DNA of 64,000 nt from Eumeta japonica (GCA_005406025.1 BGZK01000485.1:62001-126000), one strand, 5' to 3'. Positions 11,601 to 26,600 are shown, counted from the stretch's first letter. Notes: a model not told the origin generated them from the letters alone. Made by a program: numbers and translations.

Positions 11601-14600
11601 ACAAGTTAGATAATTGTTAATTTACAAAATCTTTTCCAAATATCGTCTTCATTGTAAATTTATCAGTTTTTGTTAACGTTAAAAGTTAAAAATAGAATTA
11701 ATTAAAAAGAAAAATGGTTTATATTTGCGTTTCTTGTACGATTTTAATAATAGCGATAGATAGACGCTTGATATGTTTACACATTATGTACTGCTATAGT
11801 CGCTATAAAAGAAAAATAGCATAAAATTTAAAAGGGTCTCCACACAAGAATCATGTTTTTTTTGCGTTTTTTGTTTAATTTTAATTTTGGTCCTTGTTTT
11901 TCATCGACTATTTTTAAAAAGTATTTACTGTTAACTATTGTATGGTGCTAAGTAACCCTTAGCGTGCATTTCCAACTCGTATTTAGCCCGGGTTGGCCGG
12001 GTTTTTATTAATAGAAATTTTGTCGAAATTCCAGATGTTGGCACAGCCACTCAATTAGAATTGGTTCAGCCGTTAGTCTCTTCCGCGGGACTATCTTGCT
12101 GCCTGTTAGGGATCCTCGGGCCGACTTACACCGTCGGCGGTATAAGAGCTTTACGAGCAGCTATATTACAGCCTTCTTGTAGTAAGGAGTACATCGAGAC
12201 AAGACTGGATGCTGTACAGGAGATCATAGAGAATGACGATGGACTGATGGGGACATTGCAAGTGAGCGATTAAAATATGCTTTCTCTGTTCTATTATTCC
12301 CTTAGCACAATGGTTCTCAACCTTTTATGGACTACCACCCCCTTTATAAAAAATAAAATTCCAACGCGCCCCTTTACATAATAGTTAATTATACCAACTT
12401 TATATGTATGTCTATTATCTGTTAATAATCACAAATTAAAAATTAATTCTCTCTGTTATCGTGCTATTCGTGATCGTAGCCGAGGGTCGTGATTATTAGT
12501 TATTTAAAAATACTAAAACATATTATAATAAAACATTTAATTCAGACAAAGACCATACAAAGTATTATGAACAAAATTATAACTTAATCAACAAATGCAA
12601 GACAATACACAAAGCTGGAGCACCCCGCACTGGGGCACTGCACAAAGGCCACGACGAGATAATTAATCAAAATTAGTAAAAAAATATAATAAAAAAAAAT
12701 TCAATAAGGAACATAAACAGCATTGAGACGGTTGAGGCTGGTGGAGTTTTAACAATTTGTTAATGTCGGGTTTCAAGTTAGTTAACATCAGTCGCAAATC
12801 ACCGCGCTCAGTGACCTGCAGTCTATTCTTTTTCTCAGACAGTAAATTAGCTACTGCACTAAACCCACGCTCAGCCAATATGATGAAGGAAACGCATTTA
12901 AAATTTTTTGTACTATTTTTCACAATCTAGGGTGGATAGATGATATTGATTTTTAAAGTCAGAACTCTTTGTATCAATTTCTGAATTTAGCTTTTGATTC
13001 TTCATTAGTTGTGAATTCTACGATTTCTTCTTCTAAATTTCATAATTCTGCTGTACTTGCCTTTGCGAAAGAGTCTAAAAGCCAGCTTGGTATATTCATA
13101 TTTAAAATCCTGAAATCGCTCTGTAAAATCAGCATGAAGAACGTCCAGGCGTTGGTAGTAAAGAAATAAATCCTCCTATTTTGCCGATAATGCTGATAAA
13201 GACAGAAAGTGGTCGTATTCACCTCTTCCTAGATTTTGTTTAAATGGAAAAATTTTCCCACAAAGGCAGCTATGACGTTTTTTGGTTTTATCAAATTCAA
13301 TTCATCACCTTGCAATTGTAAATTCACGTAATTGAATATTTTAAAAAGGTCTGTCAAATAAACAATGTCATTTTTGGACGCAATCAAGTTTCCGCGCAGT
13401 TCATCGTCTCTATTTTCAAGGAAATCGCGTACTGAGTCAAATAGACTGAAAAAGCGATTCAGACAAGCGCCTTTTGAGAGCCATCGTACTTCTGCGTGCG
13501 GCAACAAGCGATTATAGACTTCATCATGTTCACTACAAAGTGGCCCAAATAATGTCATTTAATGAATAGCTTCTTGTCTTGTCAACTGCTCTAATAACGT
13601 AATGGAGCGACGTATGCAGGCGTTCATTAAGATTTTTTGCAGCTAAGTGCTGACGATAAATAACGCAATGTACAGCGAGAACATCTGGTACTGCTTGTTT
13701 TAAATGCGCAATAAAACTTTTATTAGGCCCCATTATTGCCGAAGCACCACCTGTAGCAACTGACAAAATTTTAAATAGGAATTTCTTTTTCTCGAAAAAA
13801 AAATATGCATGGTATTAAATATAGATTCTCCCATTGTATCATTTTCCAATTTTTTTGTAAATAATAATTGTTGACAATTTTTTTCTTCTTTTATGAATCG
13901 GACGCAAGCCAAGAGCAGTGTTTCGTTAAATGGTAAGTTGATTTATCGAGTTGAATGGAAACTTTGGAAGTCTTTATGTAATCATGTAAAGATCAGCGTC
14001 TTTAATCATTTTATCGGATCTTCTTTGCACTGTATTTATTACTCAAAAGAATTTTTTTGATGATATCTGGTGGCTTCTTATGATGAAGAACAGTTTCGAT
14101 TATCTCTTTGACTGCCGGCGTAATTAATTCCTCACCAATTGTGTGTGGTTTTCCCACTTTTGCAATTAATAACGAAATATTACATGAAGCTCGTAGTCCA
14201 TCATTTTCTTGTTTACAACATAATGCAAAAAGGTTTGATATAGTTGGCTGTTTTAAATATTTCTCTTCAAGTCCTTAAAAATAGGATAAATATTAGTCCT
14301 TTTTATCAGCATGTAGTATATTTTATTCAAATGCTCTTGGAGTCTTCATGGCTTCATTTGAAAATACTTTTCGGCAAATAAAACACATAGGTTTTTTATT
14401 TGCCAATCTCCAACAAACAATTCGTTTCTTGGACATTGCGTAAATCCATATTTCAAATACACAATGTTGTGTTGCCGACATTTCTTCTTAGTTTCAGACA
14501 TTTTGAAATTCATAATTTCAATACATTAACCTTTCAACCGATTTATCGGAAGTTATAAAACTAATGGCTATAACGACTCCTTTACTTTATCAGTCACGCG

Positions 14601-17600
14601 CGAGTAGGGACCCCTGGCAAAGCGCACAAAAACAATAAGACATTAGAAGAGCTGGATAGCTCTTTTAAAGATTTGATTTCGAGCACGCAACAACTTGTAT
14701 GCCTTTGCTTGTTTGCGGTGCCCCGGTGCACTTGCCCTGCAAACAGGTTGTTACAAGTTTCCGTACTTTGATCGAAACATGCTTCATTGCGTAAATCATG
14801 TCTTTGTTTACCAACTTGCATAGACTTGTTACCGACAATCCTAAATCAAATCAATTAGTCACTTTATTAATGTTTATTTAAATGTGTTAATGTTTATTTA
14901 CGCTATAATAATAAGATAAACACCTTAGACGGCTAGACAAAATGTTATTTCATCAAATTAGATGTATTTTCAAATTATTTTATTATATTAAATTACTAAT
15001 TAGGCGGGTGTGCCGCGACCGCCCCCTTGACTGTCATAACGCCCCCCATTTGCCTTTGGACTCGCTACCGCCCCCACGAAAAGTTCCAGCGCCCACTGGG
15101 GAGCGGTAACGCCCCCGTTGGAAACCTTTGCCTTAGCATTTATAAATAATAGTATTATTGAAATTAATTGAAACATTTTAACCATCGTATACCAACATCT
15201 CGATAATATCATTCTTATTTTTGCATTCACATCAATATTTTCAATATGTCAATTGTAATTTCTCTGTATTTATTCCTTTTACGATTATCAAACTTATGTG
15301 TTAATACTGATACAATAGATTTTCATTATATTCTCAGGTTTACATCTATTTGATGTGTCGCGTCAAGTTTTAATGACGACCCAATGCTGAAACGAGCTCT
15401 TCCACGATTTTTCTATTTTAGGGTGAAGGGCTTGGATTTTGGCCCACCAATCTAGCTCAGTGCGGATTGGGGGTAGCTAGCGACTCTTCACACTTATGTG
15501 ATGAGAACTTCCGGGACCAACGGCTTAATCTTGTCTAGGAAGCACTGAAAAAAAATTACTCTGGCCGTTTCCCATCCACGAAAGGAAACAGCCAACAATT
15601 ATTTTCGATATATAATCGATACAAGTCAAGAGAAACTTTATATAGTACTTTATTATCACAAATTCACGCTGAAACATAGGCATGAAAGTGTTTTTAGGGT
15701 TCGGCAGTCAAACAGGAACCCCTATAGTTGCGCCATGTCGGTCCGTCTGTCCGTTTGTCCGTCCGCGGCTTACATCGAAGGCTTAGTACTAGAAAGCTGT
15801 AATTTTGTATAGGTACCTCCGCTACACGTAAAATGGGCATTAATTTCTCTTTTTCGTCTGTACCATGATGTGTGGTAACGTTGGATAGCTCATTTAAAAA
15901 CGTTACAATTCCGTGAAAACTTTTTTTGGGTTAGGAATCCGTTTGGGAAATTTTATCTTTGAAATGCTAATTTCTATTAGAGTCAACCATACCAGGTAGA
16001 TAATTATTCGTGGATATGTGAAAACATTCACGGAAGTAGCATATATAACAACGTTAATAGGAAAACTATCACAGCGAGAGGCATTACAAGTTAACGATTA
16101 ATAGTGGACCAACTTGTAAAGTATATTTGGAGAAATAAAAAAGCAAAATTTCTTACAAATTCTATTAAAAATTATTTTAAATGTTGTTATTGGTTGTGTA
16201 AATTACGAAGCAAGCATAAGTTTTTAAACTATGTAAAATTATGGAAATATAAAATCATAACATCCTTAACACTCGTTCTATTAAACTCGTCTTAGACGTA
16301 ACCAGCCGTTACTTCGTGAACTCTATCAATAAATTTATAATATCGAACAAAAAGTCGTCTTTTAAATTCACATACTGTGACGGGAAATTACGGAACCCTC
16401 GTGGCCCAAAATGCACTTGGCCGGCTTTGACTTATTCCCATTCGCTTTCATTACATTACTATATCGATTTATGTACTTGAAAACATGATAAGGATATTGA
16501 ATAGGTATCATATATGTTAATATAAAGATAAATTATATCTTTTTCATATCAAAAGTAGATTTAGATCAAAATCGGAATTGAGGTTGATAAATAATTGGAG
16601 GATGAAACAAATATCGCGACATGCATTATCCAAATTTACATGAAAGAAATTGCGAGCAAAAACTAGCTATCAGAAAGACGAACCCAATATAATAGACATT
16701 CAGACGTAATTGAGTTTTAAAAAGTAAATGCTTGCATGATTTAATTTATCTAATTAAAGTAATATTTAATTAAAATAAACGCTCTTTGTTGATAGTGTTT
16801 AATATTTTATTTTAAATGTCATACATTAGATGGAAAAGACTCACACTATTTTAACCAGTTATATGTATCATATTTCGTACATAGCTTTACTTAATCAGTG
16901 AAGAAATATCACGATCTATTCAGGTGAAACGCATCCTTGCTTACACGCATCGCGTTACTGATCGTTGCACAACATAATTCCAGAACGTTATCAGGAAAAT
17001 GACTGATATAGATAAGATATTAGAGCTATGCATGGATTCGCCTAATCAAAACGTGGACAAATTCGGCGCGGCGCAATTAAACCAGATGCTACTGCTGAAG
17101 ACTACGACGGAGATGGTGCCCCAGTTGGTGGAGGCCTTGCGTGTGGCTGAATGCGGGAGACTGAGAAAAATAAAAATGGTATTTTATAAGAGAAAAATTA
17201 AAGTCTAATTTTAATTCTTGTCACATTTTTAAATTCTCTCCAATTCTTCATCCATTAGAATGGCGTCTTCTATAGTTGAAAAACGCTGTCTTCTGGCACC
17301 ATCAATAGTTACCGTTGAAAAATTCTTGTTTTGTTATTTGATGGCAAGCGCGATGGAATTTCCATGTTGCGTTAATTTTATACAATAATAACAATTGACA
17401 TGGAATAACAATTCTTGCGAAAATTTTCAATGTCTGATGACATAAAATTTTGAACTACAGGAAATAACAATTGCTCAATTGCGTATAATTTTAAACGCAC
17501 AGTTTTGTTACAATGTTTTTTGTTTAAGAACAAACACCGGCGTAATTCAATATTTTATCTCACTGCTATCAATAAGATAAAACAATGGGTTGATACCTAT

Positions 17601-20600
17601 TTCTACCACTGTAGAGTGGTAGAAATAGGTAGCGATTAACAAATAGGCCATAAAAACTTGGCAATTATTGAAGTATCTAATATTATATTTCAATCATTTA
17701 TTAAACAAAATGTAATTGTGGATGTGGGACTTTGTTTAGACGGTTTCACAATGTCCAAATGGTGCCATACCATAGTTTATAATGGCCAAAGTACCATGGT
17801 TTTACGAAAAATTCGTAAATTCTAACTAATTACCTTGTTAATTTTCTTGGACTATAGGTTGCACTGTATTGTTGACACAACAATCTATATTTCATTTTGG
17901 ATACTTAAAGTAGTCGATGCATACTTGCGACGTATATGTCTTCATTTGTTTACACACTTATTGCATTACTTCATTAGTGATGCATACATCCTACTGTCGA
18001 TATCAAGCAATAACTTCTAATTGAGTAAATGTTATGTATCTCTAAAAAAATAATATTTAAATAACAATGCTTAATGAGACAATAATGGAAATATTCCGAT
18101 ATCATTGTAGGACTTCGAAAATCCACATTATCAAGAAATAGCGAAACGCATTCAAGAGATAATATTAGATGATGCACACATGGAAAAGGGTGCAATGGGA
18201 AGGATGCAAAGGTGCTTTGCAATCAAACCGGAAATAAATGGTCTGCTAGACGTGGCTAGGAGAACCTATTCAGAACTGGTGGAAGATATACAGAAGTTGG
18301 TAGAGGATCTGAACAAAACTTATGATCTGCCTTTAAGACTACACCAAAACGTGATGAAAGGATTTCACATAATAATGCCTATAGCGCCTAAGAACAGGAA
18401 AAATTTTAGCGTAGAAGACTTACCACCTATATTCATACATGTAAGGAACATGATATTACAAATAATTATATTTTAACGAGATCAATTGCATTTATAAAAT
18501 AATATGTCTGTCGTTTAAAAATATAACACATTAACCGTTTTAAATTAACATTTCAATTTAAAAACAATCATGTTTAATTAACAAAATAATCAAACAATTT
18601 GTAGTGCTGTTTAATTTTATAGTCATTTATTAAACTTTAATATAAACATTCTTAATTTTTATTCTTGCACACATTTCAGTGGCAGTTGTTTAAAGCCATT
18701 GGCCCCATTCTAAAGGTTGAGACATGAAATAATTTGTCTAGACTTCGTCAAATGAACCGATTTTTTCCGCGTAAATACCGTTTTAAGATTAAGCGCACTT
18801 TTAAGATAACAGTGTCTTTAGACTGAATTGTCATCGGCGCAAATTATCGACACAATACATTTGTCTCTAATAAAAGCGCAGACCACGAACGACGATGTAA
18901 GGAACTCCCCTCTTACATCAAGGTACCCCCCTTACATCAAGGTACGCCCCTTACATCAAGGTACCCCCTTATCCCCCTTCCCTTTTAGGTAGAAACGGGA
19001 TATCTGATAGGGGGAAAAGTGGGCTAGCAGACTCTCACTGGAGAAAGAAAACTGCTTCTTCACGTCCGCATTCTGTGAGTTTCACAGATTTCATTTCAGT
19101 TTCATCTAGTTCACCAATCGAGTCGTCCGATTCTTGTGCTGCAGCCAAGACGGCCACAGGATAGCTCTGCCACGGTTGAGGGGCAGGAGGGGTAGTCATA
19201 GTGGGTGTATAGTTATAAATTAACACATTAATCCCAACTATAGGTGTATCATTGTACTAGACATGAAACCCTCTGAATCCGAGTGACGAGTGACGCGCCC
19301 TCCCCCTTTTAAACGAACCTAACATGTAACTAATTATTAGTAATGTCCCGATTTCAAAACTTCACTTCTCAAAATTTTTCAATGTCCAGCAAAATGAATC
19401 TCTGCGCAGGTGCAAAACAACATAAGTAACGTTTCGATGACAACCGAGGAGCTGGTAGTGCTCGATCACCAAGCCAAGGAGACGCTTAATGAAATCCAAA
19501 GACTGAGCAATGTGTGAGTGAGGATTCTATTTTTGACAAGAGGTGTTCCATCTATGGCGAAAAGTAGCTTACTTAGTAGTTTTACTATGAATACTTTTCC
19601 ATAAAATTACTTGTTGTGCGCTTTTTTTAAAAAAAAATAAGTTCTATGTCTGTAATATTCCAAAATTTTCGTACTATATTTTAACACTCTAAATTAAAAA
19701 GCGAAAATTGGAAAAGCATCTACAACTGGTTTTGCAAATATATAATTTCACGATAAAGAATTTATCTAAGGAATATTTTATAACTTCAATGACTTCTAAA
19801 AAAAAGAGGACCTAACAATCTAAAATAAACAAATAAGTCGGAAATTAAATGAGGTATAAGGAGAAGGGTTCGACTTTAGGAAGCTTAAGGTTCAAATCTC
19901 TCAAGCTATGCTAAAAAGCTTGAGGATACCTATCTTCAAGCTTTTTATCTTGCTATATTGTGGAGGTTTACAGTATCGCGACGGTAAAGTAACAGTACGT
20001 TTGTCAGTTAAGACTGACGCGACATCAGCGATTGTGTTATCTACAAAAGACTTAATGCATTATATCGCAATTATTATACTCTACGTAAATGGTTATATAA
20101 TAAATTCATTATTCCTCTACAGAATAATTACGATGCTCCTGAAAAATCTACGACCCTTCATGTCCATTCTGTATAAATTGTGTGAAAATGTTGCCGAGTT
20201 AGACGTGTTGCTGGCATTGGCACAGGTCGGTGTGAATAAGTTTCTATGAAAGTGAATAACAAATGTCCAACATGTCATTTCGACGCAAAATCATGTTAGA
20301 GGTAAGCGCCTAATTTCACTACCTATATCCACCGCTTGGATATAGGTAGGTGCCCTCTATAGTAGATGAATGCTTTCATCGGTATCTTAAATGATTTGAT
20401 CATAATATTAGATAATTAGTATCACAAATGAATCCGTGAGTAAACACAAACTAATCATAGTTTTAAATAATATATACTTAGACAAGGGTATCGCTCTTTG
20501 ATTCATGAGCTCGAAGTGGGGATCAGGTAAAATCTCACTTAATTTAAATCTAAAATCTCAATCTTAAAATTTAAAGAACATACTCTTAGAATCTGTTACG

Positions 20601-23600
20601 CTGTTTCTCGAAGTTTAATGAGTAAAAAATTATGAGGTGAATCTCACTTGAGGGGAGGGTACGGGGTCCGAATTTAAAAGTGGCATGTTGTTAATATTCA
20701 TAATATTACGTTTTATTTATGCTTTTAACAGACATAGGTATTCATGATTTTCCGTATTTGCCTTAGAAAAAAAAACCTTTGTTTATTTTTGTCACCTACG
20801 TTTATTTCAACCTATTCAATACCGATTACCAAAATTCTCTGTTTGAATTTTGGTAAGAAGCCTAATTACTCTATATTTCATTCTATGAACTTAACAATAT
20901 AGATATTTTTATCCAAAATTAGAGGAGTTATATTTTTAGATCAGCTCTGCGGGCTCCTATGTTCGTCCACAGTTCAACGATTACATGGAAGTGAAGAATA
21001 GTGTTCATCCTCTATTGGATTTTAACAGCCAAGTTACGCCTGTCTTCAATGATATCGTACGTATTATTGAATTAAATTAAACGAGACAGGCGAATTCCTT
21101 TATCTATTTAAACAATTGTATTGAAACAAAAAAATAAAATAAAAAACTCTTATGTCAAAATGTTTTTTTTTGTTATTTTGCAATCTAATGAAATTAAAAA
21201 TGTAAGCAAAAACAGAAAAAAAATCGGTATATTTATTCGACAGACACGAGGAGAATGTATATAGCTTTTTATAGATTTTTTAAATGAGATTAGAGGCAAC
21301 ATTGTCTACCGATGCCGTAAATTTTTGAACTGTTTGAATCGATCTTTCGTTTTCTACATTTATGCATCGATCTATTATAATATGCGAACCCCGTAACTAA
21401 AATTTTTAATTTTGAACAAAAACTCTTGCAATGTCAATATGAGTGAAATAACGATAGCAGTTTCGAAAAATCTCAGTACTGTTGATACTCCCTTTTATTT
21501 ATTTTTCTCCTTGCATTCCGATAGAAGTCAGCTTAAGATATTTTGCTGAGTATACTATTGTAAAATAATTTATGCTTCTTGGAAAATACCATACACTTAA
21601 ATGTATTCATATATTTTTAATTATCTCAAAAAAAAAATCTGCTAATCCCAAAATTTACAATAAGAGAAAACGTATGAATTTTATATATGAAAATCATTTT
21701 ACAGAGAAAATGATGTTCATATTCTTTTTTCGCGATAGTCAAAAGTGTATGGATACCCCATTCCATTTCAAATCTATCTCGTTTAGGCACTCAACGAGGA
21801 AATGTTTTCTAAAGATGACTATTTATTAATTCTTACATCAGTCGTCGTACAAATCAGTCTTGCGTTCGTGCATAAAGCTTTTCATACTCGATGATATTTC
21901 AATATGTAAATTGTAATGTACCATATTGTAATTAATAAAATCGAGTATACTTTAGTATCTACACCTTTGCCCTTTTAATTATTCTGATCCAAATTTCTAT
22001 CTGCTACAAAGTATTTATTGGTTTAGTTCGGAAATAAGATAATAAATATATATTGGAATATAAATTATTTATTCCCCTGGATATGTTACGTGTATTCGAT
22101 TTTTTTTGTTTTAGGCGAAGGTTTAGTGATTTAAAATAATTTAATATAGTGTAATAAAATTCAAGTAAATACTTAAACGACGTCATTAGTAGAACTATTT
22201 TTCCTATAAGAGAGATTTCATTTAAAAGTTAAAATTTACACAATTTTCAGAATGCCAGCCCCGAACACAACTTTACTGTCGTAACGGGCCCAAACATGGG
22301 AGGTAAAAGCATTTACATAAAGCAAGCAGCGACCCTACAGATCATGGCACAAGTACGAAGTTTTGTAGTTTTTCTTCCAAATCCGTTTCGCGACATGGAT
22401 ACGCGTAGCCACAACCGACTTTGTTTCAGGTGGGATGTTTCGTGCCAGCTACTAACGCCGTTCTGCGACTCAGCGATAGGATATTCTCCCGAATCGGTTT
22501 CAACGACAGCGTGGAGCTGAACGCTTCTACCTACGTGTTAGAAGTAAACATATTTTATTTTCTTCATCGCGAACATATAGCGATTCTTTTTCGAGACAAG
22601 CTATGTCTAAATAGAAGCTCACATTCGTTTCAGATGAAAGAAATCCATCACATATTAAAGGGTTTGACAAAATGCAGTCTCGTCATCATAGACGAATTGT
22701 GCAGGTAATAATTATACTTTGATAGTTCGGGTACTAAATTTTCATTTCCTCCAATGCTATGAGTTATAGTTTAGTTCCACATTAAATGCGCGTGTTTGGT
22801 CGAGGGCGTTGATGACGTCGGACATTAGATGATACCGCCGATGACTACCTTTTGCACTACAACGCACGAAACTTTGACGTTCTGAATTGGCTGCGAATGA
22901 TATACTGCGCAGGTATTACGCTCCCCGACCCTTCCTCTTTCTCCGCTGTGTTCCTATTTTACGCTATTGCGACATTTTCGTGATGAACTTCACAGCGGCC
23001 AAGTTTCGTGCGTTGTACTGTACATGCACTATCAGATGGATTTAGTGAATAATTAAATACTTATAGCTGTAAAACACGTTAGGCTTATTATTTGCGTTTT
23101 ATAGCGTAGGCTGAGAGGCCACGGTGGTATAGGTGGTCACCACTGCCCATTGACATTCACGACTCCGGGAAGTGGCCAATACGTTACCAGCCTGTCAAGA
23201 AGAAAAGGGAAGGGATATCTAATGTAGAAGAGAGAGTGGAGGCATTATACAAATAATGCACTTCTTTGTACTGTATATCAAAACAATTACAGATGTTTTC
23301 TTTATGATTTTGATATGGCGAGTTTATCTCAAAAACCATTTTTGAATATCAGTATTGTCCATTTCCTCATCTAACACAATATTAACGATAAATAGTGACC
23401 TTGTTATGTCTTTCTTAAAACAATCTACTTAACTAAGTGACTAATCTTTGCAGGGGTACTTCTTCTGAAGAAGGAGCCAGCATAGCTTGGGCGGTCTGTG
23501 AAGAACTATTGGCTAGCGAAGCGTTCACGTTTTTCACCACCCATTTCATGTATCTGACGCGGCTGCAAGATATTTATTATAACGTCGTCAAGTATGCTAT

Positions 23601-26600
23601 ATTTTATTGTAATACATTACAAATTGGCGTTAATTTCTTAAGAAAGCATGTTGGTGTGTATAATTTATCAATTGTATATATATTATGCCCTTTTTTAGGA
23701 CTATATATATATATTATGCCATACATACAATGTATATGTCTATATACAGTACGAGATATAGTATCGTTCGCAAAATGAAAATTTTAAGAAAGTCGGTCAT
23801 TTAATTTGTCTTTTCTTTCGCACTCTCGGTCCGTGTGCGGGCCGTCTAGCCGGTAGACCTTGCGTTTGCTTGTGCGCATAATACCTATACAGGTAGAAAT
23901 ATTAACTTTTCAAATCAATTTAAGAAGACTTTTTTTTTACTTACTTTTATGAACCATTGGAAATTTTATATCATTCCCAGACGTTTCCATTGTTGATAGT
24001 GACCTTAAAATGAATACAATAAGCTATTTTTAATTTAAGATAATAATATTTTTTGATTTATTTTAGAACGGCTGGAATTTTAGTATTATGTAATTTAAAT
24101 ATTTAAAAATTATAAAATAAATTTGCTAGACATTAATACGATTGTTAAGGCAAAATCCAGACCGATTCGATGTGGACTTTAATACCTCTGATGGATATGA
24201 TAGCCAAAATTACAGTAGTTTTACGATCTAAATATCCATTAATTATGCATTATAAACATTAATTATCCATTACTGGGTCAAGAGACTTGAAATTTAGTGT
24301 AGTACAGAAAATTGAAACCGTTGAAGACTCAAATACAAACTTAACATGTTAATTTCCTATAGAAATAAAGAAAAATAAACTAACGTTGTTTTCATTTTGT
24401 CTCTTAAAAATGGTACTAGCTTTTAGACGAATAGATGGATTAACACAAAGAAAATATAAAAATAATGAATTTTTTACCATTCCAAAAATTTTAATTCAAT
24501 ACACACTTTTCATTAAAGCTCGAAAAAAAAAGAAATGCAATGATACTTTAAGCAACTAAAAAGATAAACATGTATTGTTTTAAATTGGACATTAGACGGA
24601 GCGCACATTAAACGGCTTTAATATACTTCAAAATTTTGTTATCCTACTAATATTATAAACGCTAAAGTTTGTAAGAATGTATGTATGGATGTATGTTTGT
24701 TTCTCTTTCATGCAAAATACGAATGGATTTTGATGAAACTGTACAATAATATATAGCTTACACATAAGATTAACACATAGGCTATAATTTATAAAGAAAT
24801 AGTGTGAATTATCCAAAATATAGCGATAAATGTCAAGTAAGTAGGAAAAAAATCTGCGAGCTATTCTGACGTCCGCCGCAAAAACGGTTGGAATTACACA
24901 TATATAATGTACAATGGAAATGTTTATTTTAAATAGTCCTACAAAAAAATCCACGACAGCATATGTCTACCTTCTATGTGTAAGCCATTATCGCCAATAT
25001 AGTGAACCATAAATACAATAAAAATCGATAATTTATTTCTAAGACACATTTGATATTAACAAATAGATGCTTATATCAAAATAAATACTTTTATCGCATC
25101 TGGGGTTTAAAGTAGAGAAACTTTGTCTTTTATACTACATTATTAGGACAAATATTTGAATAGTTATGACGATAGACAAGCGAGTGCGCGATATTATGGT
25201 GCGGTCCGGCGGCAGGGTCTGACCATACAGGTAGCAGGCATACATTTGAGCACGAAATGTTTTTCCCACGGCCAGCTCTATGTGGCTTACTCACGCGTTT
25301 TTAAATCGCAAAATCTGCATGTTTATACAGACCGAAATAAATCGCTTAACATATTTTATAGGAGTATATTGTACCTATAATTTTGCATTACCATCAATCA
25401 TCATATACTTTCGTACCTATCTATCCTTACAAACTATAGTGTTTATAATACCTATTAGTAAGATAATCATAAAAAAACACTTAGTTCCTATTTCTATACA
25501 TCACACAATATAATTGTTCGAACACTTATAACTGGAGAATAGCTGGACCGACTTTCATTTTTAATTTGTTGGATTTGTCTCCGTCCCGAATAGCAAGTTA
25601 ATTAAAATTGTAAATTAAAAAAATTGTAAAATTGACAAAAAATAAAACGCTTTCTATCATCATTATCACAATTTTCCATCACCACGCGGGCGAAACTGCG
25701 GGGCGCAACTAGTTTTATATAATTTAAACTTTATTTTAAATTTTTACCATATATGTTGCTTACTTTTACATTTCATGAATACATATATTAAGGATAAAGT
25801 TAGTTAACGAATATTTTATTTATCACAGCTTACACACAGCAACGAGAGAAGAAAATGTACCGGATAATATGGAAGTAAGACGGCTGATATATGAACACAA
25901 AATAGAACCAGCCATTACCAGAGTAAAACATTACGGTCTCACGCTAGCTTCTAAAACGAATCTGCCAGAGGAAACTATCAACTTAGCAAAAGAATTGGTA
26001 GAATTTATTATGAAAAAAGCAAAGGTAATTGAGTGCAATATTTATTCGTATTTGACAAATACCGTATGAAATCGATCATGCATCTTTCCGCAAATATTCA
26101 TAATCTCCTTCTTGTTTGGAACAATTTTTCCAAAGAAACTATAGTCATTGAAGTAACCGTTTCTGAGAAAAATAGCTTAGAACTGTACTAAAAATTTACG
26201 ATATTCCAACCTTGCGATCTTGCTGAAGGTCATGTGTCACGCCGCGCCCCGAGTGCGTTCACGAAGTGCGGCCAGTCGCGTGCTGGCGATCGATCGTTTC
26301 GCCACGTCTCCGTAGCTGATTTGCGCTGCCTGTACCTGTCTTTTAACCATCCAAGACATTTTGTTATAAGTGCTACGTTTACGATATCGCCGTTTTTGAA
26401 ACTAAGAAAATGAGTGATTAATATTGAAGTATTTAATAACAATACCTTTCACTGCTATTAAATATAGAAACATAATTTATTGTTGGCGAGTTTGCAGAGG
26501 TGACATTGTTGCGGTTCTAATATTTACTATGAAACTTACCATGATACTCAACAACCTGTGCATCCGTAAGTAATATTAAGTGCTTTGTATCGTTTACGCA

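Noticed and set aside
18912..18967. CRISPR-like array
   Set aside because: Three 19-base units with C-rich spacers of five bases in a eukaryotic intron; a simple tandem repeat.
22251..23591. Assigning the MutS gene as MSH5, MSH2 or MSH6
   Set aside because: Exons 2-3 ([18 protein letters not shown]), exon 8 ([10 protein letters not shown]) and exon 11 (YVRPQF) match MSH4-specific segments, and there is no mismatch-recognition N-terminal domain.
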